Program-made: the position numbers and the translations under genes
Notes under the pieces: generated by a model
Databases searched by the model: none
What the model was told of the DNA's origin: nothing
Seen by the model: the letters and a program-made list of their open reading frames with translations, nothing else
Shown here: positions 1 through 10,235 of the stretch, one piece after another
Layout of the letters: every line of letters starts with the position of its first letter
How positions within the stretch are numbered: position 1 is the first letter of the stretch
Source of the DNA: Xenorhabdus sp. BG5
GTDB taxonomy: Bacteria; Pseudomonadota; Gammaproteobacteria; Enterobacterales; Enterobacteriaceae
Reading direction: 5' to 3'
Length of the DNA stretch: 64,000 bases
NCBI RefSeq assembly: GCF_015163665.1
Contig: NZ_JADEUG010000004.1
Location: 1-64,000, forward strand

Positions 1-23
1 CAGCAAGGATAAAGAAATTCGGT

Positions 24-100
24 GGTGCGGTAGTTCAGTTGGTTAGAATACCGGCCTGTCACGCCGGGGGTCGCGGGTTCGAGTCCCGTCCGCACCGCCA
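24..100 (+). tRNA. aspU: tRNA-Asp (anticodon GTC)
   Basis: A 77-nt cloverleaf is readable directly. The acceptor stem GGTGCGG pairs with CCGCACC, the D-arm contains AGTTGGTTAGA, the anticodon GTC is at 58-60, the T-arm is GGGTTCGAGTCCC, and CCA is encoded. It closely matches enterobacterial tRNA-Asp. In E. coli aspU follows the 5S gene of rrnH and lies close to yafD. Finding yafD next here suggests an rRNA operon ends just left of the window (inference). Confidence 0.97.
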
Positions 101-108
101 CCGTATTT

Positions 109-146
109 AGGAAAAACCCTGAGAGATATCTCTCAGGGTTTTTCCT
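109..146. terminator. Perfect palindromic terminator after tRNA-Asp
   Basis: A perfect 38-bp inverted repeat is centred between 127 and 128. It has an A-rich left arm and a T-rich right arm, so it can act as an intrinsic terminator on either strand. It lies 8 nt after the tRNA CCA end, as expected for the end of an rRNA/tRNA operon. Confidence 0.85.
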
Positions 147-571
147 ATTGCTTAATCCACAACTTATTGCTTATATCTTTATCAATGATTTTAAATTCAT
201 ATTTTTCATTTAGTTGATAAATGAGCTTTATTTACGTTTTATTTTATTCCACTAGAGCGATGATCTTTTAATATATAGTGGAATAATTACAGATTTTATA
301 AATTAATCTTATCCTTATATGTCCTTACCCTAGAGAAATTTATTTCATAAATATAGTATTTTTTGATACTTATCAAATATATTAATATTTATTTTTTTAA
401 TATTAAATAAATCAATCTACTAATTTTAATGAGTAATTGTTTTACCAATATGTTGTGTTGTTATTGTATAATTGCATAATCATGTTGGTTTTTTAAGCGT
501 TGGCGATTGAAATCAATGACCAAGATGTCATATTAGTGGAGATAAAGGTGTTGAGGTAAGCTGGGGGAAAC
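147..571. other. AT-rich intergenic region, no gene seen
   Basis: About 425 bp of strongly AT-rich sequence lies between the tRNA terminator and yafD. I see only short open frames without ribosome-binding sites, no tRNA-like fold and no long repeat. It probably holds the yafD promoter, but I cannot assign one with confidence. Confidence 0.5.
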
Positions 572-1405
572 TTGATCAGGAACAGTTATTTAAGAAAAAG
601 CTGGGCAAGAAAAGATTACGTTCAAAAAAATTTTGCCATGAGATATGTTGCTGGACAGCCTGTGGAACGAGTTTTTCCCACTTCTAAGCAATTACTTGAG
701 AATGCATCGTTACCACGAGGAGAACCGCTCCTTGAGCATAATCGTGAGCTTTCTGTTGCCATCTGGAATATCTATAAACAACAGCGCCCATCATGGCAAC
801 ATGTTTTGGCTTCTTTGATTGAGAAGAGTGACCTTGTCTTGCTACAAGAAGCACAAACGACGCCAGCCTTATTGCGATTTATTACAGACAGCGGTTTGGT
901 CGCGGATCAGGTTCCTGCATTTGCTCTCCCTCAACACCCATCAGGTGTGATGACATTAGCATCGTCTTCACCCGTTTATTGTTGCCCGCTACGTGAAAAA
1001 GAACCGATACTTAGACTATCTAAATCGTCATTAATTACAATTTATCCATTGCCAGATAAACGCCAGTTGATGGTGATAAATGTGCATGCCATTAACTTTA
1101 GCCTTGGTGTTGATGTTTATAGTCGACAACTCAATAACATTGGTATGCATATCAGCTTACATAATGGCCCTGTTATTTTTGCTGGGGATTTTAATGCATG
1201 GAGTCGGCAGAGATTAAAAATATTGGAACGTTTTGCTCGCCGTATGCAATTGAAAGAAGTACATTTTAATGACGATCATAGGACGATTGTTTTTGGCAAG
1301 CCGTTAGATTTTGTTTTCTATCGTGAATTAAAAGTTTCCCGTGCAGCAGTTGTCATGACCGGTGCTTCTGATCATAACCCATTGATGGTGAACTTCTCTT
1401 TATGA
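572..1405 (+). CDS. yafD: YafD, endonuclease/exonuclease/phosphatase-family protein
   Basis: A 277-residue protein collinear with E. coli YafD (about 266 aa), a predicted metal-dependent phosphodiesterase of the EEP (DNase I-like) superfamily whose substrate is not established. Family residues are visible: QEA with Glu93, NVHAINF around His172, GDFNAW with Asp206 and Asn208, and a C-terminal SDHNP (266-270). The start is a TTG preceded by GGGGGA. The conserved MRYVAGQP begins at an internal ATG (638), but E. coli YafD also extends a few residues upstream of that point, which favours the TTG. The gene has its own terminator and converges on the permease gene. Confidence 0.9.
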   Translation: MIRNSYLRKSWARKDYVQKNFAMRYVAGQPVERVFPTSKQLLENASLPRGEPLLEHNRELSVAIWNIYKQQRPSWQHVLASLIEKSDLVLLQEAQTTPALLRFITDSGLVADQVPAFALPQHPSGVMTLASSSPVYCCPLREKEPILRLSKSSLITIYPLPDKRQLMVINVHAINFSLGVDVYSRQLNNIGMHISLHNGPVIFAGDFNAWSRQRLKILERFARRMQLKEVHFNDDHRTIVFGKPLDFVFYRELKVSRAAVVMTGASDHNPLMVNFSL

Positions 1406-1456
1406 CGATTTCTCTGTGTGGTGATAAGCGACTTATTGATCTTGCAGAGAAAAGAT

Positions 1457-1488
1457 AAAAAAAGCGTCGGAGATTACCGACGCTTTTT
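1457..1488. terminator. Bidirectional terminator between yafD and the permease gene
   Basis: The stem AGCGTCGG/CCGACGCT with loop AGATTA is flanked by an A run and a T run. It lies between two convergent genes, so it can serve both. Confidence 0.9.
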
Positions 1489-1506
1489 GAAACATACTTG
1501 AATAGT

Positions 1507-2892
1507 TTACTGGTTAGAAGTGCGTTTTGTGGAGAGTTTCTTCTTCACACCGAAGAAATAGGCTAGAGTCAGAATAAATACCCAACCCAGACCAACATAT
1601 AGCGCGTCTCTTGTTTGCTCAAAATAGCCCAGCAATACGATGATACTGACCATGAAGACGAGTGTGATTGCAGGAGCGATAGGCCACATTGGGATTGGAA
1701 ATTTCAATGTCTTAACTTCTTCCACACTCATTTGGCGACGCATGGCAACTTGCGAAATTAAAATCATCAACCATACCCAGACGGTTGCAAATGTGGCGAC
1801 AGAAGCGATAAGAATGAAGATCTCGTCAGGGATCAGATAATTTAGCACTACGCCAAGTAACAGAACGGCAGTCATGACAAGAACCGTCATCCATGGCACG
1901 CCATTACGAGTTAATTTTTTGAATGATTCGGGCGCTTGTCCTTCTTGCGCCATGCCATACATCATCCTGCCAGCACCAAAAATATCACTATTGATAGCGG
2001 AAATCGCCGCGGTAATCACGACCACATTCAGAATATTTGCCGCTGAATTAATTCCCAAATTAGAAAAAATCTGTACAAATGGGCTGCCATCCTGACCAAT
2101 TTGATTCCATGGATAGATGCTCATCAGGATACACAGAGTCAAAACATAGAAGATCAAGATACGAAACGGGACTGCATTAATTGCCTGAGGGATCGTTTTT
2201 TCTGGATTTTTCGCTTCACTGGCAGTGATACCAATGACTTCTATGCCACCAAAAGCGAACATAACAATGGCGAATGAAGCTATCACGCCACTGATACCAT
2301 TTGGCATAAAACCGCCATGCTCCCATAAATTGGACAGACCGGTCGCATGCTCAGTTGCTTGTCCGAAACCGTAAAACATAATGGCAAGACCGCCGATAAT
2401 CATGGCAATAATGGCAGTGACTTTAATGATTGAAAGCCAAAACTCCATTTCACCAAAGATTTTTACGTGACACAGATTCAAGGCACCAATAAAACAGACA
2501 ATCCCTAAAACCCAAATCCACTGATCAACATGTGGGAACCAGAGCTTCATATACGTGCCGAATGCAGTAACATCAGCCAGGCAAACAAACAGCATTTCAA
2601 GAATATAGATCCAACCAGTTAAAAAACCGGCCAAAGGTCCCAGATAATGGCTGGCATATTGCGAAAAAGAACCCGAGACAGGATGGTGAACGGCCATTTC
2701 GCCGAGTGCTCTCATTACGATAAATACGGCAGCTCCGCCGAGTAAATAGGCCAGTAATACAGCAGGGCCAGCTTGCTGTATTGCTGCTGCTGAGCCATAA
2801 AACAGCCCCGTGCCTATTGCAGAGCCTAAAGCCATAAAGCGGATATGCCGCACGCTTAGACCCTGTTTAAGCTGATTTTCATTATTTTGCAT
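1507..2892 (-). CDS. proY: APC-family amino-acid permease, ProY-like
   Basis: A 461-residue inner-membrane transporter of the amino acid-polyamine-organocation superfamily, with about 12 predicted membrane segments. The N-terminus has the family signature [17 protein letters not shown] (about residues 16-32), and MRALGEM, GEMEFW and SAINSD motifs follow. Overall it resembles E. coli ProY most closely, but the substrate cannot be fixed from sequence because AroP, PheP, ThrP and ProY are close paralogues. The start ATG is preceded by GGGAAT. It is transcribed divergently from queE, and its leader carries an unusual structured motif (see 2901-3000). Confidence 0.85.
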   Translation of the reverse strand: MQNNENQLKQGLSVRHIRFMALGSAIGTGLFYGSAAAIQQAGPAVLLAYLLGGAAVFIVMRALGEMAVHHPVSGSFSQYASHYLGPLAGFLTGWIYILEMLFVCLADVTAFGTYMKLWFPHVDQWIWVLGIVCFIGALNLCHVKIFGEMEFWLSIIKVTAIIAMIIGGLAIMFYGFGQATEHATGLSNLWEHGGFMPNGISGVIASFAIVMFAFGGIEVIGITASEAKNPEKTIPQAINAVPFRILIFYVLTLCILMSIYPWNQIGQDGSPFVQIFSNLGINSAANILNVVVITAAISAINSDIFGAGRMMYGMAQEGQAPESFKKLTRNGVPWMTVLVMTAVLLLGVVLNYLIPDEIFILIASVATFATVWVWLMILISQVAMRRQMSVEEVKTLKFPIPMWPIAPAITLVFMVSIIVLLGYFEQTRDALYVGLGWVFILTLAYFFGVKKKLSTKRTSNQ

Positions 2893-2900
2893 TCGTTATT

Positions 2901-3000
2901 CCCATCTATCCTTTCAGCCTGAGAGTATTTAGGCATACGATGCTCTGTCTGGCGTGAGATGCCAGCAAAAGCAACCTGGTACAATACCATAAAGATGGAT
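2901..3000 (-). promoter_or_regulatory. Structured leader resembling a glycine riboswitch aptamer (tentative)
   Basis: On the minus strand the permease leader has a long-range closing pair (CCATCT at 2998-2993 with AGATGG at 2907-2902). It encloses hairpins CTGGC/GCCAG and GCAT/ATGC, followed by ACTCTCAGGCTGAAAGGAT. That last segment matches the 3' consensus of glycine riboswitches (CTCTCAGG..AAAGGA). The closing stem lies next to the GGGAAT ribosome-binding site, ten bases before the ATG. The canonical 5' GAGAG partner and CACCGAAGG core are not evident, so this could be a divergent aptamer or an unrelated leader. Confidence 0.35.
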
Positions 3001-3059
3001 GTTCGCGGGATAGATATCTGTAATAATAACGGGCAGTTTATTAAGGCCAGAGTTTTTTT

Positions 3060-3731
3060 ATGATTTACCCAATAAATGAAATCTTCCAAACTTTACAGGG
3101 AGAAGGCGTGTTTACCGGTGTCCCTTCGGTTTTCATTCGATTGCAAGGATGTCCGGTAGGGTGCAGTTGGTGCGATACCAAACATACGTGGGAAAAAGAG
3201 GCTGATAAACAGCAGCCGATGGAAAATATCTTGCTGAAATCGCAAGACAGCGATTTGTGGGGCGTTGCTAGTGCAAGGCAATTGTTGAGTATATTTACTC
3301 GCCAAGGTTACAGTGCGAAGCATATTGTCATTACCGGGGGAGAACCGTGCCTATATGATTTGCGTCCTTTGACTGAAACACTGGAAAGTGAAGGCTATCA
3401 ATGCCAGATAGAGACGAGTGGTACACATGCGATTCAGTGCTCTGATAAAACGTGGGTGACGGTTTCTCCGAAAGTGAAAATGCGCGGAGGCTATCGGGTT
3501 TTGCCTGAGGCGATTAAACGTGCGAATGAAATTAAGCACCCTGTCGGGCGGCAGCGCGATATTGAAGCATTGGATGAATTATTGACTATGCTTGATGGAA
3601 AGCCTGTGCCGGTTATTGCCTTACAGCCGATCAGCCAGAAAGAAGAGGCTACCCGCCTGTGCATCGAAACGTGTATTGCCCGTAATTGGCGTTTTTCGAT
3701 GCAAACCCATAAATACTTAAATATCGCTTAA
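3060..3731 (+). CDS. queE: 7-carboxy-7-deazaguanine synthase QueE
   Basis: A 223-residue radical-SAM enzyme that converts 6-carboxy-5,6,7,8-tetrahydropterin to 7-carboxy-7-deazaguanine in the queuosine pathway. The 4Fe-4S motif is the radical-SAM CxxxCxxC (Cys31, Cys35, Cys38, within GCPVGCSWCD), and the SAM-binding GGEPC follows near residue 95. The N-terminus MIYPINEIFQTLQGEG is typical. It is divergent from the permease gene and convergent with queD, the next enzyme-family partner in the same pathway. Confidence 0.96.
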   Translation: MIYPINEIFQTLQGEGVFTGVPSVFIRLQGCPVGCSWCDTKHTWEKEADKQQPMENILLKSQDSDLWGVASARQLLSIFTRQGYSAKHIVITGGEPCLYDLRPLTETLESEGYQCQIETSGTHAIQCSDKTWVTVSPKVKMRGGYRVLPEAIKRANEIKHPVGRQRDIEALDELLTMLDGKPVPVIALQPISQKEEATRLCIETCIARNWRFSMQTHKYLNIA

Positions 3732-3736
3732 ATCTC

Positions 3737-3763
3737 ATTCAGCACCAGGCTCTGGTGCTGAAT
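3737..3763. terminator. Hairpin between convergent queE and queD
   Basis: A 12-bp perfect stem (ATTCAGCACCAG/CTGGTGCTGAAT) with a 3-nt loop separates two convergent stop codons. There is no strong T run, so termination efficiency is uncertain. Confidence 0.55.
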
Positions 3764-3765
3764 CC

Positions 3766-4128
3766 TTATTCTCCCCGATAGATACAACCTGCGCTACAAG
3801 TCTCTTTAACCATAACAGCACTGAGTTGAGGCAACGTCGGTTTTAACTTCTCCCAGATCCACTTGGCCAACACTTCGCTGGTTGGGTTTTCAAGCCCAGG
3901 AATCTCATTGAGATAGTGGTGATCGAGCTGTTCCCAGACAGGTTTAAAGGCCGCTTTAACATCGGCAAAATCCATGAGCCAGCCACTAAACGGATCGACA
4001 TCTCCGGTGACCTCCAGACGTACCATAAATGAATGCCCATGCAAACGCCCACATTTGTGCCCTTCCGGTACGTGTGGAAGGTGATGTGCTGCTTCGAATT
4101 GAAAATCTTTAAAGATGGTTGTACTCAT
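3766..4128 (-). CDS. queD: 6-carboxytetrahydropterin synthase QueD
   Basis: A 120-residue protein nearly identical in plan to E. coli QueD (121 aa), converting 7,8-dihydroneopterin triphosphate to 6-carboxytetrahydropterin for queuosine synthesis. Zinc ligands His15, His30 and His32 and the catalytic Cys26 are visible in EAAHH and KCGRLHGH. An open frame continues upstream to 4329, but the ATG at 4128 has a good GGGGAAA ribosome-binding site and starts exactly where the family does. It is divergent from cysJ. Confidence 0.96.
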   Translation of the reverse strand: MSTTIFKDFQFEAAHHLPHVPEGHKCGRLHGHSFMVRLEVTGDVDPFSGWLMDFADVKAAFKPVWEQLDHHYLNEIPGLENPTSEVLAKWIWEKLKPTLPQLSAVMVKETCSAGCIYRGE

Positions 4129-4404
4129 TGTGCTTTCCCCTGATTTAAAAAGGTCGGCTATTCTACCTGAACTTTGCAAGCTTAACGTGATTTTTCTGGA
4201 AGTAAAAAGCACAACGCTTAACGACTTTATTGATATATTAAATCTGTAAATAAAGTTAGGCGTTTTGGTTATGAGATATTGCGATCCTTTCTTTAAATAC
4301 AGCTCCCATTCTGGGATAACCTTAATCAATTCATGTTCATGACTGGATTGATTCCTGCATCTTGTACAACATGGATACTGGCTATAGCAAAAGGCACTGG
4401 GACA

Positions 4405-6213
4405 ATGACCGCAAAACCACCTTCAATCGCATTACTACCTGTTTCTCCAGAACAATTATCACGCTTGCAGTCTGCAATTAGCGATTTTTCTCCCCATCAA
4501 TTAGCCTGGTTGTCTGGTTACTTTTGGGGAATGGTGAATCATCAGCCACAAATGGGGGCGGAGGCACCTGCCGTTTCCGCACAGGAAACCGTAACTTTGC
4601 TTTCCGCATCGCAAACAGGCAATGCCCGTCGTTTGGCTGAACAGCTAAGAGATTCACTATTAGCTGAAAATATCAATGTAAACTTAATTAATGCGGGTGA
4701 CTATAAATTTAAACAAATTTCCCAGGAACGTGTATTGATTATTATTGCTTCAACACAAGGTGAAGGTGAACCTGCTGAGGAAGCTGTAGCACTCCATAAG
4801 TATCTCTATGCCAAAAAAGCGCCCTCAATGAAAGAGACGGTATACGCCGTATTTGGTCTTGGGGATACGTCGTATGAAAACTTCTGTCAGGCAGGGAAAG
4901 ATTTTGACAGTCGTCTGCATGAGCTTGGTGCTCAGCGTTTACTGGATCGTGTTGATGCTGATGTGGAATATCAAGCACAAGCTACCCAGTGGCGTCAGCA
5001 ACTTACGGATATCTTAAAGCAACGTTTGTCAGTACAAGCAAATACTGTTACTTCTCCTGCCACTTCATCTACTATTTCAACGCATATCCAGGAACCTCAA
5101 ATGTACACCAAAGAAAGCCCTTTAACGGCCTCTTTGTTGACTAACCAAAAAATAACGGGACGTGGTTCTGACAAAGATGTTCGCCATATTGAGATTGATT
5201 TAGGGGATTCAGGGCTGCGTTATCAACCAGGGGATGTTCTTGGCGTTTGGTTTGAAAACGATCCGGCTTTAGTGGATGAATTAATAGCCCTGCTTTGGTT
5301 GGAAGGTTCAGAGCAGGTCAATGTGCATGGAAAATCACTCCCATTGCGTGAGGCGCTGATTAACCATATAGAGTTGACCCAAAATACCGGTGTGATTGTT
5401 GGGAAATATGCAGCGTTGGCGAAAGATGAAAAACTGTTATCGCTAGCCGCTAACAAACAAGCCTTGCAGCAATATGCCCAGACAACGCCTATTGTCGATA
5501 TGGTCAGGGCTGCTGCTTCACAGCCAGAAGCCCAACAATTTATTGATTTATTGCGCCCACTGACACCACGTCTCTATTCCATTTCCTCTTCACAATCTGA
5601 GGTGGAAAACGAAGTTCATATTACTGTTGGCGTTGTTCGTTATGACATTGAAGGGCGTGCCCGTACAGGTGGAGCGTCAGGTTATCTGGCGGATCGCTTG
5701 CAGGAAGATGACAACATCCGCGTGTTTATCGAACAGAACAACAATTTCCGTTTACCGGCCGATCCCAATACACCAATCATCATGATTGGGCCGGGAACGG
5801 GGGTTGCTCCATTTAGGGCATTTTTGCAGCACCGTGACAGTCAGGGAGCTGAAGGTAAAAACTGGCTGTTTTTTGGTAACCCCCATTTTGTGGAAGATTT
5901 TCTTTATCAGGTTGAATTCCAGCGCTATGTGAAAGAAGGCTTATTGACCCACATTGATCTGGCATGGTCAAGGGATCAGCAGCATAAAGTGTATGTACAA
6001 GACAAACTGCGTGAACAGGGAGGAGAAGTCTGGCGCTGGATTCAGGATGGTGCCCATCTGTATATTTGTGGCGATGCGAATCGCATGGCAAAAGACGTAG
6101 AACAAGCCCTATTGGACATTATTTCACAACATGGTGGCATGGATGCTGAACAGGCTGATGAATTTTTGAGTGAATTGCGCCTTGAGCGCCGTTATCAGAG
6201 AGATGTTTACTAA
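4405..6213 (+). CDS. cysJ: Sulfite reductase (NADPH) flavoprotein alpha subunit CysJ
   Basis: A 602-residue diflavin reductase passing electrons from NADPH through FAD and FMN to CysI. An N-terminal flavodoxin domain carries the FMN phosphate loop SASQTGNAR (68-76). An FAD domain has RLYSISSS (near 390), an NADPH domain has [12 protein letters not shown] (near 460), and the protein ends with the typical YQRDVY. The ATG at 4405 is chosen over an upstream in-frame ATG at 4333 because it aligns with E. coli CysJ (599 aa). It is the first gene of cysJIH; expression probably depends on CysB (known for the family, site not located). Confidence 0.97.
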   Translation: MTAKPPSIALLPVSPEQLSRLQSAISDFSPHQLAWLSGYFWGMVNHQPQMGAEAPAVSAQETVTLLSASQTGNARRLAEQLRDSLLAENINVNLINAGDYKFKQISQERVLIIIASTQGEGEPAEEAVALHKYLYAKKAPSMKETVYAVFGLGDTSYENFCQAGKDFDSRLHELGAQRLLDRVDADVEYQAQATQWRQQLTDILKQRLSVQANTVTSPATSSTISTHIQEPQMYTKESPLTASLLTNQKITGRGSDKDVRHIEIDLGDSGLRYQPGDVLGVWFENDPALVDELIALLWLEGSEQVNVHGKSLPLREALINHIELTQNTGVIVGKYAALAKDEKLLSLAANKQALQQYAQTTPIVDMVRAAASQPEAQQFIDLLRPLTPRLYSISSSQSEVENEVHITVGVVRYDIEGRARTGGASGYLADRLQEDDNIRVFIEQNNNFRLPADPNTPIIMIGPGTGVAPFRAFLQHRDSQGAEGKNWLFFGNPHFVEDFLYQVEFQRYVKEGLLTHIDLAWSRDQQHKVYVQDKLREQGGEVWRWIQDGAHLYICGDANRMAKDVEQALLDIISQHGGMDAEQADEFLSELRLERRYQRDVY

Positions 6214-6214
6214 T

Positions 6215-7954
6215 ATGAGCAATGTGAGCAAAGAAAAAACAGGTCCTTTGATCGTTGAAGGCAAACTTGCAGACAGTGAACGTATGAAGTTGGACAGCAA
6301 TTATCTGCGAGGAACGATTAGCGAAGATTTAAAAAATGGGCTGACAGGTGGATTTGAGGGGGATAATTTCCTCCTTATCCGCTTTCATGGTATGTATCAG
6401 CAAGATGACCGTGATATTCGGGCAGAACGTACAGAACAAAAACTCGAACCGCGTCATGCCATGATGTTGCGTTGTCGCCTGCCGGGAGGGATTATTACCC
6501 CAAAACAGTGGCTAGGCATTGATCGGTTTGCGACAGAAAATACGCAGTATGGCAGTATTAGATTGACTAACCGACAGACATTCCAGTTTCATGGGATCTT
6601 AAAAAATAATCTCAAACCCGCACATCAATTATTAGCACATATGGGCTTGGATTCACTGGCTACCGCCAACGACGTCAATCGTAACGTGTTGTGTACGTCC
6701 AATCCGGTGCAATCTGCTTTACACCAACAGGCTTATGAGTGGGCGAAAAAGATATCGGAACATCTGCTGCCTCGTACCAATGCGTATGCTGAAATCTGGT
6801 TAGATAAAGAAAAAGTTGCAACAACCGATGAAGAGCCGATTCTTGGCACCACTTATCTGCCCCGTAAATTCAAAACATCGGTAGTGATCCCGCCACAAAA
6901 TGATGTGGATCTCCATGCCAACGATATGAACTTTGTTGCCATTGCGGAAAATGATCAATTAATTGGCTTTAACGTATTGGTGGGTGGGGGATTAGCCATG
7001 ACCCACGGCGACAAAAAAACCTTCCCACGGCTGGCGACTGAATTTGGTTTTATTGCTCAGGAGCACACACTGGCCATTGCAGAGGCGATAGTGACCACCC
7101 AACGTGATTGGGGTAACCGGACTGACCGTAAGAATGCGAAAACCAAATATACCCTTGAACGTGTGGGTATCGAAACCTTCAAACAAGAGGTTGAAAAACG
7201 TGCTGGCGTGAAATTCGAAGCAATTCGGCCATATAAATTCACGGGTCGGGGCGATCAAATTGGTTGGCTAAAAGGTATCGATGGTCAATGGCACCTGACC
7301 TTATTTATTGAAAATGGCCGTTTGTTGGATTATTCCAACAAGCCATTAAAAACCGGGATTGCAGAAATTGCGAAAATCCATAAAGGCGATTTTCGTCTGA
7401 CAGCTAACCAAAACCTGATTGTGGCAGGGGTGCCGGAGAGTGAAAAATCGCGGATTGAAGACATTGCCCGTGCTCATGGCTTAATTGACGATAACGTGAC
7501 AACCTTACGTCACCACGCTATGGCCTGTGTTTCATTTCCTACCTGCCCATTAGCGATGGCTGAAGCAGAACGTTTCCTGCCGACTTTTGTCGATTATGTT
7601 GATGCGTTAATGGAAAAGCATGGCGTTGGTGATGAAGAGATCATATTGCGTGTTACAGGCTGTCCGAATGGATGTGGCAGGGCGATGCTGGCAGAAATTG
7701 GGCTGGTGGGTAAAGCACTTGATCGTTACAACCTGCATCTTGGTGGAAATCGTATCGGTGATCGAATTCCTCGTATGTACAGGGAAAATATCACCTCAGC
7801 AGAGATCCTTGAGATACTGGATGAATTAATTGGTTGTTGGGCATCGGAACGTCATGCCGATGAATGTTTCGGAGATTTCCTGATCCGCACCGATATCATC
7901 AAGCCAGTATTGAATTCAGCTGTCGATTTTTATGATTGGCAGGAGGCCGTATGA
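6215..7954 (+). CDS. cysI: Sulfite reductase hemoprotein beta subunit CysI
   Basis: A 579-residue siroheme/4Fe-4S enzyme that reduces sulfite to sulfide in six electrons. The cluster and siroheme cysteines are in [13 protein letters not shown] with the preceding ACVSF, and in [10 protein letters not shown], matching the conserved positions of E. coli CysI (570 aa). The ATG lies 1 nt past the cysJ stop. The terminal residues overlap cysH by ATGA, giving a tightly coupled operon. Confidence 0.97.
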   Translation: MSNVSKEKTGPLIVEGKLADSERMKLDSNYLRGTISEDLKNGLTGGFEGDNFLLIRFHGMYQQDDRDIRAERTEQKLEPRHAMMLRCRLPGGIITPKQWLGIDRFATENTQYGSIRLTNRQTFQFHGILKNNLKPAHQLLAHMGLDSLATANDVNRNVLCTSNPVQSALHQQAYEWAKKISEHLLPRTNAYAEIWLDKEKVATTDEEPILGTTYLPRKFKTSVVIPPQNDVDLHANDMNFVAIAENDQLIGFNVLVGGGLAMTHGDKKTFPRLATEFGFIAQEHTLAIAEAIVTTQRDWGNRTDRKNAKTKYTLERVGIETFKQEVEKRAGVKFEAIRPYKFTGRGDQIGWLKGIDGQWHLTLFIENGRLLDYSNKPLKTGIAEIAKIHKGDFRLTANQNLIVAGVPESEKSRIEDIARAHGLIDDNVTTLRHHAMACVSFPTCPLAMAEAERFLPTFVDYVDALMEKHGVGDEEIILRVTGCPNGCGRAMLAEIGLVGKALDRYNLHLGGNRIGDRIPRMYRENITSAEILEILDELIGCWASERHADECFGDFLIRTDIIKPVLNSAVDFYDWQEAV

Positions 7955-8685
7955 GCCGACTGAATTTATCGGAGCTGGTGGCACTGGCTCCAGAGCAGCA
8001 AATCGCGTCATTGGCAGACATCAATCAACAACTGGAGAAGCTGGATGCCCATGAACGTGTGAAATGGGCGTTGGAGCATCTGTCTGGTGAATTTGTGCTT
8101 TCTTCCAGTTTTGGTATTCAGGCCGCTGTTTGTTTACATCTTGTAACACGGGAATACCCTGATATTCCCGTCGTTCTTACCGATACGGGATACTTATTTC
8201 CTGAAACGTATCAATTTATTGATAAACTGACCGAAAAACTCAACCTAAACTTGAAAATTTTTCGTGCAAAACATTCTCCGGCCTGGCAAGAAGCACGTTA
8301 TGGCAAATTATGGGAACAGGGGATAAAGGGAATTGAGCGTTATAACCAAATCAACAAAGTTGCGCCGATGAACCAGGCATTAAAAACGCTGCAAGCGCAA
8401 AGTTGGTTTGCGGGTTTGCGTCGCCAGCAATCGGAAAGCCGAACTAATTTGCCTGTGCTGGCAATTCAACGGGGAGTGTTCAAAATCCTGCCTATTATTG
8501 ATTGGGATAATAGGCAGGTTCACCAATACTTGACCAAGCATAGCCTTGAATACCATCCATTATGGGAACAGGGCTACCTTTCTGTCGGGGATACACATAC
8601 CACCCAAAAATGGGAACCCGGTATGAGTGAAGAACAAACGCGTTTTTTTGGCTTGAAACGTGAGTGTGGTTTGCACGAAGGTTAA
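7951..8685 (+). CDS. cysH: Phosphoadenylyl-sulfate (PAPS) reductase CysH
   Basis: A 244-residue enzyme reducing PAPS to sulfite with thioredoxin or glutaredoxin. It has the PP-loop-like [21 protein letters not shown], and the catalytic C-terminal ECGLHEG with Cys239. The start ATG overlaps the cysI stop (ATGA) and has AGGAGG seven bases upstream. It ends the cysJIH operon. The sequence beyond is an AT-rich accessory island rather than the cysG-DNC genes directly. Confidence 0.97.
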   Translation: MSRLNLSELVALAPEQQIASLADINQQLEKLDAHERVKWALEHLSGEFVLSSSFGIQAAVCLHLVTREYPDIPVVLTDTGYLFPETYQFIDKLTEKLNLNLKIFRAKHSPAWQEARYGKLWEQGIKGIERYNQINKVAPMNQALKTLQAQSWFAGLRRQQSESRTNLPVLAIQRGVFKILPIIDWDNRQVHQYLTKHSLEYHPLWEQGYLSVGDTHTTQKWEPGMSEEQTRFFGLKRECGLHEG

Positions 8686-8920
8686 TTACCCCCGGCTTTA
8701 TTTGAAAATTACAATTATTCCTTATGGATGAATTGGGAGTAATTTTATGCTTTTTTTAATGCATTATTGTTATGTAATTGATGTGGCGATTTTTTATATG
8801 AAAATGCTATATTCTAACTCTTCGTTAAGAATAGAATTTGAGTCAGGTAATTTAACACATTAAAGCCTTTTAGTTTCAGTGTGTGATTAATTACTTATGT
8901 GATTTTATAAGGAAATGGGT
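8686..8920 (+). promoter_or_regulatory. AT-rich leader of the island with a possible extended -10 promoter
   Basis: This 235-bp stretch separates cysH from the toxin-like gene and is clearly more AT-rich than the cys genes. TGCTATATT at 8805-8813 fits an extended -10 element about 110 bp before the next ATG. No good -35 is correctly spaced. I see no terminator for cysH. Confidence 0.3.
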
Positions 8921-9784
8921 ATGAAGAGAATTTCAGATGAATTTGTTGATGGTATGGTTGTATTTGATGATGGAAAATTAAAGCCGTTTTCACAGCAAGA
9001 AAAATACAGAAAGAAAAAAATTGCTGATCTTGAAAAGGAATTGAGTGAGAATGAAGATCTTTATGTTTTATTAACATTTGAAGAAGCTGCCCGTATAGTA
9101 AAAAACGCATGTGGACCTAACCCAAATTCATCATGGAAAGAAGCGGGTTTTTTATGTTTAGATGTTGCTACATCATTTACAGGGAATATCATTGATACCT
9201 ATGGTTTGGGCCGATTGGCAAATGAACTTAGTAGTAATTTTAGCGTTAAAGTTACTGAGTTTGTTGATAGGTATGGTAATCGAAGCATCAAGTTAACCGG
9301 TCGAACGGGGATTAGGAAATTTTTGACAGCGGCAAAATATAGTGTGGGTAACTGGAAAATGATAGACATGGGAATAGGAACGCAAGGAATGCAACATGCG
9401 GCTATTGATGGAGCTAGGAAAGTTGTTTTTGTGGCCGCTGCTTATAGATTATTAGAGTTGGCATTTAGAGATGAATATGATGTTTATAATTTTTTTGGCA
9501 ATATAACTATGGATGCTGCCAAAACAGCCGTTGGAGTTTTGGCGGGTATAGGGGTTAGTGCTCTTGCTGGAATGATCTTAACCACAGGTACCTATGCACT
9601 TGCTGTAGCTGTTGGAGTTGTTCTTGCAGGAGTTCTTGTTGCTAGTTTATTATATTATCTTGATAGTAAATTTGAAGTAAGTAAAGCTCTGATAGAGTAT
9701 ATGCGAAAAAAAGAGCTAAGTGTAGCCAATAAATTAGATTATCGTAAACAGCCATTTGTCTATCCTTATCCACGGATAAAATAG
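8921..9784 (+). CDS. Putative membrane-active toxin/effector, unrecognised family
   Basis: A 287-residue protein I cannot place in a named family. The first 60 residues are charged and probably helical. The middle (about 60-190) is mixed. Residues about 201-246 form a long, almost uninterrupted hydrophobic stretch of small residues that could be a helical hairpin (TAVGVLAGIGVSALAG, then AVAVGVVLAGVLVASLL). A short charged tail follows. There is no signal peptide. A membrane-inserting hairpin in an otherwise soluble protein, followed at once by a small multi-TM DUF1240-like gene and a nearby orphan hcp, suggests an interbacterial pore-forming effector with its immunity protein. That is inference. 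The ATG at 8921 is chosen because TAAGGA sits at proper spacing; the ATG at 8915 is too close to it. Confidence 0.55.
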   Translation: MKRISDEFVDGMVVFDDGKLKPFSQQEKYRKKKIADLEKELSENEDLYVLLTFEEAARIVKNACGPNPNSSWKEAGFLCLDVATSFTGNIIDTYGLGRLANELSSNFSVKVTEFVDRYGNRSIKLTGRTGIRKFLTAAKYSVGNWKMIDMGIGTQGMQHAAIDGARKVVFVAAAYRLLELAFRDEYDVYNFFGNITMDAAKTAVGVLAGIGVSALAGMILTTGTYALAVAVGVVLAGVLVASLLYYLDSKFEVSKALIEYMRKKELSVANKLDYRKQPFVYPYPRIK

Positions 9785-9818
9785 CAGTTTTATTTATTTT
9801 TATAAGGTTTAATTTAAT

Positions 9819-10235
9819 ATGAAAGGGGATATTGTGGATAATAAAAATAGAATTATTGTTATAATAAGCTCTGTGTCTTTTATTTTGATGTCGTTTTTAC
9901 TTTATTTTTTTATTTTTGATGATATTGTGTCATTCATTAAAATGAAAGATGAAATAATTTTTTCTTGGAAGTTGTTTTTATTTTTCTTTGCATCCCCTCT
10001 TCTTTTGTATATGTGTGTTTGTACTTTTTATTATAGTGTTGCATCAAAACCGATGAAAATTAATAATAAAATAATGAAGGTTCTCACTATCAACTTTTTT
10101 GTTTTCTTAGCTCTGAGTTTCCCTGTATCCTGGTATTTAGATATAAAACTGAAGGGAGAGGGATATACTGTTTGTGAGAGATTGTCAGTTGGCTCACCGA
10201 ATAAATATGTTAAATATCCGAAAACATGTCGATGA
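9819..10235 (+). CDS. Small membrane protein, DUF1240-like, probable immunity protein
   Basis: A 138-residue hydrophobic protein with three clear membrane segments (about 12-33, 46-68 and 87-108) and a conserved-looking tail GYTVCERLSVGSPNKYV. I recognise it as DUF1240-like, a family common in Proteus, Photorhabdus and Xenorhabdus. It starts 34 nt after the putative toxin, so co-transcription is likely. A polytopic inner-membrane protein is the expected immunity type for a membrane-inserting toxin (inference). A GTG at 9834, preceded by AAGGGG, is an equally good start. The last codons appear altered where the protein abuts the broken duplicate. Confidence 0.65.
   Translation: MKGDIVDNKNRIIVIISSVSFILMSFLLYFFIFDDIVSFIKMKDEIIFSWKLFLFFFASPLLLYMCVCTFYYSVASKPMKINNKIMKVLTINFFVFLALSFPVSWYLDIKLKGEGYTVCERLSVGSPNKYVKYPKTCR

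Noticed and set aside
5813-6091. Long antisense frames within cysJ, mutS, btsT, hrpB and other large genes
   Set aside because: They lie opposite strongly conserved coding sequence, and their translations resemble nothing known, so they are shadow frames.
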